In this document: positions 7,292-13,269 of the stretch, piece after piece
Position numbering within the stretch: the first letter of the stretch is position 1
Layout: every line of letters starts with the position of its first letter
Assembly (NCBI GenBank): GCA_003557445.1
Contig: PWOK01000097.1
Location: 1 to 17,000 of the forward strand
From: Halanaerobiaceae bacterium
Lineage (GTDB): Bacteria; Bacillota_F; Halanaerobiia; Halanaerobiales; CSSED10-376
Length of the DNA stretch: 17,000 bases
Reading direction: 5' to 3'
Program-made: the position numbers and the translations under genes
The notes under the pieces: model-generated
What the model saw: only the letters and a program-made list of their open reading frames with translations
The model's database searches: none
What the model was told of the DNA's origin: nothing

Positions 7292-8647
7292 TTATAAGGA
7301 AAAGGTACCCTGACTTCCTTCAAACAACTGTAATATTTCCTCTTCTACACCTGTTTCTGCATTAAAATATACTAAATATGTTTCTCCTTCATAAACACCT
7401 CTAACTTCATAAGTTAATACTTCCTCTAAATTTTCCTGAGGTATTACTGCTAAACTAATATTTTCAATTTCTTCAAATCTTTCTCCTAGCATATTCCTGA
7501 TATCTTCTTCATCCAGTTCAGGTTCATCCAGTTTACGTTGATGATGAGAAAAAAGATAATTTTGTGCTTCAACCGCCATTACCTGATTATTGTCCAGAGC
7601 AATTTGAACAGTAATCAAATCAGGATAATAAACTATATCTTCAGGTTTATAAGAGAAAGATAAAAAAGCTGAATTTTCCTCTTTTATTTCACCATAAGTT
7701 GGTTCCATATTGGGATATCCTATTGATGCCAGATATTTTTTTGCTTTACTGGCAGCTTCTTCAAGAGAATAATTTTGTTCTTCAATTACTCTATTGTTAA
7801 TTATATTTATTACCTTACCACCCTTTTCACTTATATCAACAAAAAATTTATTATCATCTGTTTCTAAAGTAAAATTATAGGCTTCAATCCGGGCATTAGC
7901 CTTTCTGGTGCCTGTTACTTCATATATCTCAATGTTGGGAACATCAATTACTTCTCTTGCTCTTTCCTCAGCTTCTGTCTGTGTGATTTCCTCACCTTCA
8001 ATTTCTTTTGGTTCCCGGTGAACTACATGATCAGAAAAAGGACCATCATATATTAATGTAGGATACCTGTTTAAATCCTGTTGAATGTTATCAAAACCAT
8101 CCCTTAAAGTAGCTGGTTCAACATGTCTAATTTTTTCTCTTGTACCCCTGACAACTTCTCTCCAGTCAATATTCCCTTCTAAAACTTCATTTTCTAATTC
8201 AGTCAAACTATTATTTAAGGCAATTGCCTGTTCTCTTAATTTTTTTAGTTGTTCCCTCTCTTCTTCAGTAATTAATTTACCTTCTGCATTTCTTCTGGCA
8301 AGAGTCATGGCATAATCTCCAGTTTGACTTAAATATTTGGCTGTTCTATATATTACTGCTTCCTGTAAAGGGATATTTGTTAACTGCTGCTGAGCATTCA
8401 TGGACTTACTCCAGATGTTTGAAAGGCTAATTAAATTTTGTCGGGGTGAAGTCGAAACCAGAGATTTACCAATCAATACCTGTAACTGTTCTACATTCTC
8501 TGCCAGTTCATAAAAGGCCCTCTGGTAACGGTTACCCAGATAAATTTCCAGCTGTTGTTTATCTGTATATTCATTATAACCCCAGTAACCTGTCAAAGCT
8601 ATCAATGAAACACCCAGTAAAACACCTATTATTATTTTATTTCTAAT
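7292..8647 (-). CDS. ypeB: Spore germination protein YpeB, probable ATT start
   Basis: 451 residues from the proposed start; B. subtilis YpeB is about 450. YpeB lies in spore membranes and is needed for SleB to accumulate and be held in check. The tract TGYWGYNEY (about 20-28) and the YQRAF/EL segment match the B. subtilis N-terminus. The middle is helical and the C-terminal half has PepSY-like repeats, each with an EAxxxA-type helix. No ATG, GTG or TTG opens the frame before the membrane helix; the first is TTG at 8605, which would delete most of it. An in-frame ATT at 8647 is 8 nt after GGAGG and gives MRNKIIIGVLLGVSLIALTG, a normal anchor. An in-frame TAA, the sleB stop itself, limits further extension. 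The gene follows sleB by 18 bases and is surely co-transcribed. Confidence 0.9.
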   Translation of the reverse strand: MRNKIIIGVLLGVSLIALTGYWGYNEYTDKQQLEIYLGNRYQRAFYELAENVEQLQVLIGKSLVSTSPRQNLISLSNIWSKSMNAQQQLTNIPLQEAVIYRTAKYLSQTGDYAMTLARRNAEGKLITEEEREQLKKLREQAIALNNSLTELENEVLEGNIDWREVVRGTREKIRHVEPATLRDGFDNIQQDLNRYPTLIYDGPFSDHVVHREPKEIEGEEITQTEAEERAREVIDVPNIEIYEVTGTRKANARIEAYNFTLETDDNKFFVDISEKGGKVINIINNRVIEEQNYSLEEAASKAKKYLASIGYPNMEPTYGEIKEENSAFLSFSYKPEDIVYYPDLITVQIALDNNQVMAVEAQNYLFSHHQRKLDEPELDEEDIRNMLGERFEEIENISLAVIPQENLEEVLTYEVRGVYEGETYLVYFNAETGVEEEILQLFEGSQGTFSL

Positions 8648-8665
8648 TTTTTTAACCTCCTTTTT

Positions 8666-9364
8666 TTAATGCGCAAAAACATGACCTCCTATTGTCCTGA
8701 CAATATTCCTACTCCAGATCCAGGGATTAACTGGTTTGGCCGGGTTCCAGAAAAACAAAGATCCATAGGTGGGATCCCAGCCATTCAAGGCAGCTCTGGC
8801 TGCTCTGATACTTTCTTCATCTGGAGCTAAATAAAACTGACCATCTGCTACAGATTCAAATGCAAGTGGCTGGTAGATTACTCCACTGATACTATTTGGA
8901 AAAGCAGGGTCACGTACTCTATTTAAAAGAACTGCCCCGACAGCAACCTGACCTTCATAGGGTTCTCCTCTGGCTTCAGCATAAATAATACGAGCCAGTA
9001 GCTGTAAATCATCCCTTCTATTCACTGTTGCTGTAGTTGTAGCAGGTTCTGCCTGCTGTCTTCTTACATCATAGCCTAAAGCTCCCCATGTTTCTGGACC
9101 AACTATTCCATCAACCCTTAAACCATTCCTTCTCTGAAAATCTCTAACAGCATTATAGGTTTGATTTCCGTAAATTCCACTAATGGGGCCATCATAAAAC
9201 CCCCACTGACTTAATCTTCTCTGGACAATTCTTACATCTTCATTACGACTACCCCAGTAAAGAGTTGGTCTTGCTTCAGTATTGTTGTAAATAATAATCG
9301 AAATTAAAAATATAAAGATAAACATCCATATCATTCTTTTTTTTGTAAGTTTACTGGAAATCAT
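8666..9364 (-). CDS. sleB: Spore cortex-lytic enzyme SleB
   Basis: 232 residues from the chosen start. After an N-terminal signal or anchor helix (about 10-26) comes a peptidoglycan-binding repeat domain (about 37-96, with GIYGNQTYNAVRDFQ and DGIVGPETWGAL). A short T/Q-rich linker leads to the hydrolase_2 catalytic domain (about 120-232). YAEARGEPYEGQ (128-139) carries the predicted catalytic glutamate; NGWDPTYG and PWIWSR follow as in B. subtilis SleB. The enzyme is a lytic transglycosylase that degrades muramic-delta-lactam cortex during germination. The linker is shorter than in Bacillus. An ATG at 9379 lacks a ribosome binding site, whereas the ATG at 9364 is preceded by AAAGGGG. The sleB-ypeB order is the classical operon. 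A forespore-type promoter is proposed upstream. Confidence 0.94.
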   Translation of the reverse strand: MISSKLTKKRMIWMFIFIFLISIIIYNNTEARPTLYWGSRNEDVRIVQRRLSQWGFYDGPISGIYGNQTYNAVRDFQRRNGLRVDGIVGPETWGALGYDVRRQQAEPATTTATVNRRDDLQLLARIIYAEARGEPYEGQVAVGAVLLNRVRDPAFPNSISGVIYQPLAFESVADGQFYLAPDEESIRAARAALNGWDPTYGSLFFWNPAKPVNPWIWSRNIVRTIGGHVFAH

Positions 9365-9407
9365 ATTTGCCCCTTTCATATTTACAGTAATAATTTTTCT
9401 CTATTAA

Positions 9408-9436
9408 TATTCTGTACTTAATTTATTTGATTATAC
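9408..9436 (-). promoter_or_regulatory. Sigma-G-like promoter candidate for sleB-ypeB
   Basis: The minus strand has GTATA (9436-9432), 17 nt, then CAGAATA (9414-9408). The forespore sigma-G consensus is roughly GHATR and CATnnTA, so only one core -10 base deviates. B. subtilis sleB is a forespore sigma-G gene, which fits. The match is short in A+T-rich DNA and should be treated as a proposal. Confidence 0.35.
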
Positions 9437-9460
9437 CGATAATTTTTGACAAAAACTTAA

Positions 9461-9491
9461 TAAAAAAACTGACCGGTTTTTACCGGCCAGT
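9461..9491 (-). terminator. Terminator of fmdB
   Basis: On the minus strand ACTGGCCGGT (9491-9482), a loop of four A, ACCGGTCAGT (9477-9468) with one mismatch, then TTTTTT (9467-9462). It closes the fmdB transcript and separates it from the sleB-ypeB operon on the same strand. Confidence 0.88.
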
Positions 9492-9522
9492 ATTTATGAT
9501 TCTTTATTTATATTTAATTTTT

Positions 9523-9750
9523 CTAAGAGGCTTTTTCCTTATTATTGCTGGTTCCTGATTTTTTGCTTTCTTTCTTATCCTTCCTGTCTGTAACATAAAA
9601 CCCTGATCCTTTAAAAATTATTCCCGGATTACCAATTATTTTTTTTACCTTTGAACCACACTCAGGACATTCTTTTAGAGAATCATCAGATATTTTCTGT
9701 AATTTTTCAAAACGACCACATTCTTTACATTCATACAGATATGTTGGCAA
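9523..9750 (-). CDS. FmdB-family zinc ribbon protein
   Basis: 75 residues with the standard FmdB opening (MPTYLYEC) and two zinc-knuckle pairs: C8/C11 in YECKECG and C28/C31 in CPECG. The middle part KKIIGNPGIIFKGSGFYVTD (36-55) is the usual family extension, and the tail is lysine- and serine-rich and probably disordered. Proteins of this class are proposed regulators, after FmdB of Methylophilus, but no general function is proven. The start is a TTG at 9750, set by AAGGAGGG 6 nt upstream, and it yields exactly the family N-terminus. A near-consensus promoter lies about 75 bases upstream and a clear terminator downstream, so it appears to be a monocistronic gene. Confidence 0.88.
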   Translation of the reverse strand: MPTYLYECKECGRFEKLQKISDDSLKECPECGSKVKKIIGNPGIIFKGSGFYVTDRKDKKESKKSGTSNNKEKAS

Positions 9751-9826
9751 GGTTATCCCTCCTTGATATATGTTATAATTATGCTTGTTTTATTGGGTAT
9801 TACTCTCAAATATTTTCCTATATTAA

Positions 9827-9855
9827 TTTATATTATAAATCCTTTACTTTGTCAA
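9827..9855 (-). promoter_or_regulatory. Sigma-A promoter of fmdB
   Basis: Minus strand TTGACA (9855-9850), 17-nt spacer, TATAAA (9832-9827). The leader before the TTG start would be about 70 bases. The -35 overlaps the spacer of a plus-strand promoter-like pair (9843-9872), so transcription in the two directions may compete. Confidence 0.7.
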
Positions 9856-10097
9856 GTAATTTAATTTATAATACCATCTGCTGAAAGATCAAAGCTTTTT
9901 TGAAAAGCTGATACACATATTATACCCCGGGCCAGTATGCTCATATATATAATTTATCAATTCAGTAGTTATCTGTCAAGTATTTAACAAACTTGAGTTT
10001 TTTATAAATATTTTTTAAATCAGGGGAAAGGGGTTTTCTATTACATTTTTTACCAGAAGGATTTTTATATATTGTGAAGAAAAATAAAAGAATACCG

Positions 10098-10137
10098 GGT
10101 AATTATTGTCTTTATTTTTATTTTTATGGTAATTATT
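10098..10137 (+). repeat. Direct repeat GGTAATTATT x2 before the amidase gene
   Basis: GGTAATTATT occurs at 10098-10107 and again at 10128-10137, exactly 30 bases apart, or close to three helical turns. The second copy ends 24 bases before the amidase ATG. Such same-face repeats can be binding sites for a regulator, but the bases are A+T-rich and the copies could be coincidental. Confidence 0.5.
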
Positions 10138-10161
10138 AAAAGAAAGGGTTGATAAAATTTC

Positions 10162-11175
10162 ATGCAAAAAAAATTATTTTTTCGTATTAACATTATTTTA
10201 ATGGCATTATTCATATTTTTTTCTGTACAAAATCAAAGTCTGGCAGTGGTTAATCCCGGGGAATATAATGAACAGTTTTCATTCTCTGATATTTTACCCC
10301 AATCACAATATATTGTCCAAAATGATGATTCCCTTTATTTAATCGCCCGGCGTTTTGGAGTTAGTGTTACAGATTTAAGAAGGGCCAATAATATCTGGAG
10401 TGGCCATATATATCCCGGTCAGAGATTAATTATTCCCGGTCAGGCTCATCAAGTTACCTATCGGGTACAGTGGGGTGATTCCCTGTATAAAATCTCCAGA
10501 CAATTTGGTGTTTCCATATCTGCAATCAGAAGTGCCAATAATCTCACTTCTGATAATCTATGGGTTGGTCAAAGTCTTGTAATTCCCGGTACAGGAACTG
10601 ATAGAAGTTATAATTCAAACAATTATACAATTATTGTTGATGCCGGTCATGGAGGAATGGATCCTGGAGCCATTACCTATTACAATTCCAGACTTATAAA
10701 AGAATCTGATATAGTTTTGGATATTGCCAACAGACTGACAACACTTTTAAATGAAGCCGGTTATAATGCTATTGTCACCCGTTCAGGGGATTATGCTGTT
10801 GCTCTCTGGAGAAGGGTTCAAATAGCCCATCAGCACAATGCTGATTTGTTTGTCAGTATACATGCTGATAACAGTCCAACCAGTCCTGCCAGAGGTGGTA
10901 GTAATGTATATATTAGTCCAAATGCCAGCTGGAATACCTATCAACTGGCAGACACTGTTCAAAGAAATTTAGAACAAACTACAGGTAGACCACCCAACAT
11001 TATGGGTAGGGTATTACGAAGAAATTTTACAGTAATAATGCAATCTAGACCTGCAATTCTGGTTGAAACAGGATTTTTATCAAACTGGAATGACCTGACC
11101 AGCTTTCAAACAGCTCAATTTAGATACCTTATTGCCCGGGGAATATTTAATGGAATAGAACAATGGCTTAATTAA
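10162..11175 (+). CDS. LysM-LysM N-acetylmuramoyl-L-alanine amidase (Amidase_3)
   Basis: 337 residues with a signal peptide (about 1-28, likely cleaved after SLA). Two LysM domains follow (about 49-92 and 98-142), each with the DSLYxIxxxFGVSxxxxxxxN pattern and ending YPGQxLIIP or VGQSLVIP. The Amidase_3 domain (about 155-337) has zinc ligands H163 (DAGHGG), E181 (KESD) and H234 (SIHAD), and catalytic E302 in VETGFLSN. The enzyme would cut the amide bond between muramic acid and the stem peptide, with LysM holding it on glycan chains outside the membrane. The ATG is preceded by AAAGGG at an unusually long 12 nt. The deacetylase gene follows after 16 bases. A role in daughter-cell separation, spore cortex or mother-cell lysis is possible, and the sequence does not decide between them. 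Confidence 0.93.
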   Translation: MQKKLFFRINIILMALFIFFSVQNQSLAVVNPGEYNEQFSFSDILPQSQYIVQNDDSLYLIARRFGVSVTDLRRANNIWSGHIYPGQRLIIPGQAHQVTYRVQWGDSLYKISRQFGVSISAIRSANNLTSDNLWVGQSLVIPGTGTDRSYNSNNYTIIVDAGHGGMDPGAITYYNSRLIKESDIVLDIANRLTTLLNEAGYNAIVTRSGDYAVALWRRVQIAHQHNADLFVSIHADNSPTSPARGGSNVYISPNASWNTYQLADTVQRNLEQTTGRPPNIMGRVLRRNFTVIMQSRPAILVETGFLSNWNDLTSFQTAQFRYLIARGIFNGIEQWLN

Positions 11176-11191
11176 GGGAGGTTATAATAAA

Positions 11192-12373
11192 ATGATTAAA
11201 AAAGTATTTCTACTATCTTTGATATTTATTCTTATTTCAGCTTCAGCTATGGCAGCCCGGGTACACCGTGTAAAACCAGGAGAAATTCTTTATTTAATAG
11301 GTAAAGATTCAGGTGTCACAGTTGAAGAAATAATATCTACCAACAATTTGAGAAATTCAGAATTAATATATCCCGGACAGGTGCTTATAATTCCTCCTAA
11401 AACAGTTTATTATGTTAGAAAAGGGGATTCTCTTTATCAAATAACTAAACAACTGGATATTAATTTAACTGATCTTATTTTTAAAAATAATATTTCCAAT
11501 CCTGACCTTATATATCCCGGCCAAATATTAAAAATACCCTGGAGACTAAAACAGGATATGCTTACAACCTCTGTTACAAGTCATCAAATACAGCCCGGTG
11601 ACACCCTATATGTTATTTCTCATAAATATGGAATTTCCATTAACATCTTAATTAATATCAATAATATATCCAATGTTAGAAATCTACAAATCGGGGATAC
11701 ATTAAGTATTCCCGAATATTCTTTTTCTCAATTAAGAAGAATGTATCCTGAACACTTTTTTAGTAGAGGAAATTCTAATTCAAGGAAAATTGCTTTAACT
11801 TTTGATGATGGCCCTGAAGACATCTATACACCTCAGGTACTTGATGTTCTCAAAGAACATAATATTCCTGCAACTTTCTTTTATATGGGACAAAGGATTG
11901 AAAGATACCCAGAAGTAGTAGAGCGTACTATAAAAGAAAATCATATTATTGCCAATCATTCCTGGTCACACCCGGATTTAACCGGTTTAACAGATCTGGA
12001 AGTATACAGGGAAATAAAAGATACTGAAATCAGTATGGAAAAAATAACTGATTTGCAGACTTCTTTACTGAGACCACCCTATGGCCTTATATCTCAAAAA
12101 ATCATTGAACAATTAATTGATTTAGATTACAGGATTATACAATGGTCTGTTGATTCCAGAGACTGGCAGGTTAGAGATGTTGATCAAATATTAATTAATA
12201 CCCTGCCTGATGTTGATGATGGAGCAATTCTTCTTTTCCATACTGCTGGGGGTGGACAGAGCTTTCAGGCAACAGTGGATGCTTTACCTGAACTGATCTA
12301 TACTCTGGAAATTCAGGGTTATAAATTTGTAACAGTAGATGAATTATTAGATATTCCGGCCTATAAAAATTAA
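11192..12373 (+). CDS. LysM(3)-polysaccharide deacetylase (NodB homology)
   Basis: 393 residues. A signal peptide (1-21, AMA cleavage) precedes three LysM domains (about 23-69, 72-116 and 130-176). The NodB-type carbohydrate esterase 4 domain (about 198-385) has all five motifs: TFDDGP (D205, D206), the metal histidines in HSWSH (H256, H260), RPPYG (294-298), DSRDW (321-325) and LFHT (H350). This predicts an active metal-dependent deacetylase of N-acetylglucosamine or N-acetylmuramic acid in peptidoglycan. Related spore enzymes (PdaA, PdaB) shape the cortex, while other relatives confer lysozyme resistance. GGGAGG 11 nt before the ATG supports the start. It is the second gene of an operon with the amidase and ends at a hairpin terminator. 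The same LysM style in both proteins suggests they act at the same place in the wall. Confidence 0.93.
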   Translation: MIKKVFLLSLIFILISASAMAARVHRVKPGEILYLIGKDSGVTVEEIISTNNLRNSELIYPGQVLIIPPKTVYYVRKGDSLYQITKQLDINLTDLIFKNNISNPDLIYPGQILKIPWRLKQDMLTTSVTSHQIQPGDTLYVISHKYGISINILININNISNVRNLQIGDTLSIPEYSFSQLRRMYPEHFFSRGNSNSRKIALTFDDGPEDIYTPQVLDVLKEHNIPATFFYMGQRIERYPEVVERTIKENHIIANHSWSHPDLTGLTDLEVYREIKDTEISMEKITDLQTSLLRPPYGLISQKIIEQLIDLDYRIIQWSVDSRDWQVRDVDQILINTLPDVDDGAILLFHTAGGGQSFQATVDALPELIYTLEIQGYKFVTVDELLDIPAYKN

Positions 12374-12395
12374 TTAACCATATATTATGGCAGAT

Positions 12396-12437
12396 AAATA
12401 CCTCTATCTAATATTAATTACAGATAGGGGTATTTTC
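12396..12437 (+). terminator. Terminator of the amidase-deacetylase operon
   Basis: AAATACCTCTATCT (12396-12409) pairs with AGATAGGGGTATTT (12422-12435) over 14 bp with one G-U pair and a 12-nt loop. The T-tract is short (12433-12436), so termination may be incomplete. The promoter of the next gene begins three bases later. Confidence 0.75.
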
Positions 12438-12439
12438 AA

Positions 12440-12483
12440 TTGACTGTTTACTTTAAATATGATATATTTTAAAAAAACAGTCA
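12440..12483 (+). promoter_or_regulatory. Promoter of the NusG_II gene inside an inverted repeat
   Basis: TTGACT (12440-12445), 17 nt, TATATT (12463-12468), with TGA before the -10. The inverted repeat TGACTGTTT (12441-12449) and AAACAGTCA (12475-12483) is perfect over 9 bp per arm. The left arm covers the -35 and the right arm the transcription start and leader. The intervening TTTAAATAT/ATATTTTAAA bases are also roughly symmetrical. This is a plausible operator, or a hairpin in DNA. Confidence 0.65.
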
Positions 12484-12502
12484 TAGGAAAGGAATGTTTC
12501 TC

Positions 12503-12934
12503 TTGAAAAAAATATTATCCTTTATGACTTTTTATGATAAAATTTTAGTCAGCTCGATAATAATCATCAGTATGTTTTTTATTGTTTTACCCTTAAGAAC
12601 AATTATGGGAAATGATAATACTGATGGTAATAAATATTTTGTTATTCAACATGAAGAAGGTATAAAAGAAATACCTGTTGATGATTCTTATGGACCTGAG
12701 CCTAAAATCATTTCTGTCAAAGGGCCAACTGGGGAAACAATAATTGAAATGCACAATGGTAAAATTAGAGTTCAGAAAGAACCTGAAGAACACAGGTATA
12801 GAATCGCAGAAAGACAGGGCTGGATTGATGCCTCAAGTATGTTAAGCACTATAATTAATATGCCCAATAAAATATCAATCCAGATTGAAAGCCATCAGAA
12901 GGATGAATTTGAAGTTGATACTGTTGTTTATTAA
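12503..12934 (+). CDS. Membrane-anchored NusG domain II protein, cysteine-less
   Basis: 143 residues from a TTG start. AGGAAAGGA ends 9 nt upstream of the TTG; an ATG at 12494 abuts the ribosome binding site and would add only three residues. One N-terminal membrane helix (about 12-33) is followed by an outside domain. Its core, GPTGETIIEMHNGKIRVQKE, continues to QGWIDASSMLSTIINMPNKISIQIE and follows the NusG_II (DUF) pattern of a G-rich beta strand, IRV, GWI and the final LPNKxxIxIE strand. Most family members have cysteines before GWI and before LPN; here all are absent. The function of stand-alone NusG_II proteins is unknown; they are often near quinone or FMN-related genes, which are not seen here. 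It appears to be a single gene, with a bidirectional terminator after it. Confidence 0.72.
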   Translation: MKKILSFMTFYDKILVSSIIIISMFFIVLPLRTIMGNDNTDGNKYFVIQHEEGIKEIPVDDSYGPEPKIISVKGPTGETIIEMHNGKIRVQKEPEEHRYRIAERQGWIDASSMLSTIINMPNKISIQIESHQKDEFEVDTVVY

Positions 12935-12974
12935 AAAATCCCCTGCTTTTTTAAATAAAGCTGAGGATTTTTTT
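12933..12974. terminator. Bidirectional terminator between the NusG_II and copZ genes
   Basis: AAAAAATCC (12933-12941) pairs with GGATTTTTT (12965-12973). Inside, GCTTT (12945-12949) pairs with AAAGC (12957-12961) after a small internal loop. T-runs follow on the plus strand and, from the complementary A-run, on the minus strand. It therefore serves both convergent genes and overlaps the stop of the plus-strand gene. Confidence 0.8.
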
Positions 12975-12993
12975 AATTATTGAAATTTAAACT

Positions 12994-13233
12994 CTACTCT
13001 TTTACTTTATATCCCAGTTCCTCTATTATCTGTTTAATCTGATTGCGGTCTATTGATTCCACATAATAAGTAACTTTTGTTTTACCACTTTTTAAGTTTA
13101 TTTTTACTTTGCTAACCCCTTCCTCTTCCATCAACTTATTTTTAATAGTAGTAACACAGTGCTCACAACTCATTCCTTTTACTGTTAAAGTAATAGTTTT
13201 TTTCTTTAAACTTCCTTTATTAAATATACTCAT
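12994..13233 (-). CDS. copZ: Copper chaperone CopZ (HMA domain)
   Basis: 79 residues forming one heavy-metal-associated ferredoxin-like domain (about 12-79). The metal motif is GMSCEHC, with C23 and C26. Such chaperones bind Cu(I) through the two cysteines and pass it to the N-terminal domains of CopA or to the repressor. There is a short basic N-terminal extension (MSIFNKGSLKKK) compared with B. subtilis CopZ. Some relatives carry mercury or other ions, but the neighbouring CopA and CsoR make copper by far the best reading. The start has AAAGGGG about 7 nt upstream. It follows copA by 36 bases without a terminator, so the two are one operon. Confidence 0.9.
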   Translation of the reverse strand: MSIFNKGSLKKKTITLTVKGMSCEHCVTTIKNKLMEEEGVSKVKINLKSGKTKVTYYVESIDRNQIKQIIEELGYKVKE

Positions 13234-13269
13234 GTCAAAACCCCTTTCTGAAATAAATTTATTTGATTT

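Larger units (their letters stand above)
9751..10161. other. Divergent intergenic region between fmdB and the amidase gene
   Basis: 411 bases without a convincing protein gene. It holds the minus-strand fmdB promoter and a plus-strand promoter-like pair, TTTACT (9843-9848) and TATAAT (9867-9872) with 18 nt between. It also holds a 7-bp hairpin AGCTTTT/AAAAGCT (9893-9909), and a stem TCAAGT/ACTTGA (9976-9996) followed by six T (9998-10003). The plus-strand set could bound a transcript of roughly 120 nt. A 10-bp direct repeat lies closer to the amidase gene. I do not recognise any known RNA family, and I find no clear promoter for the amidase gene itself. Confidence 0.5.

Noticed and set aside
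9445..9453. Spo0A-box-like TTTGTCAAA on the minus strand upstream of sleB
   Set aside because: A single 9-base match in A+T-rich DNA next to a terminator; sleB is expected to be a forespore gene, so direct Spo0A control is unlikely.
9651..9884. Plus-strand 77-codon frame across fmdB and its upstream region
   Set aside because: Its first part is antisense to the zinc-ribbon gene and its remainder is A+T-rich non-coding sequence; no ribosome binding site.
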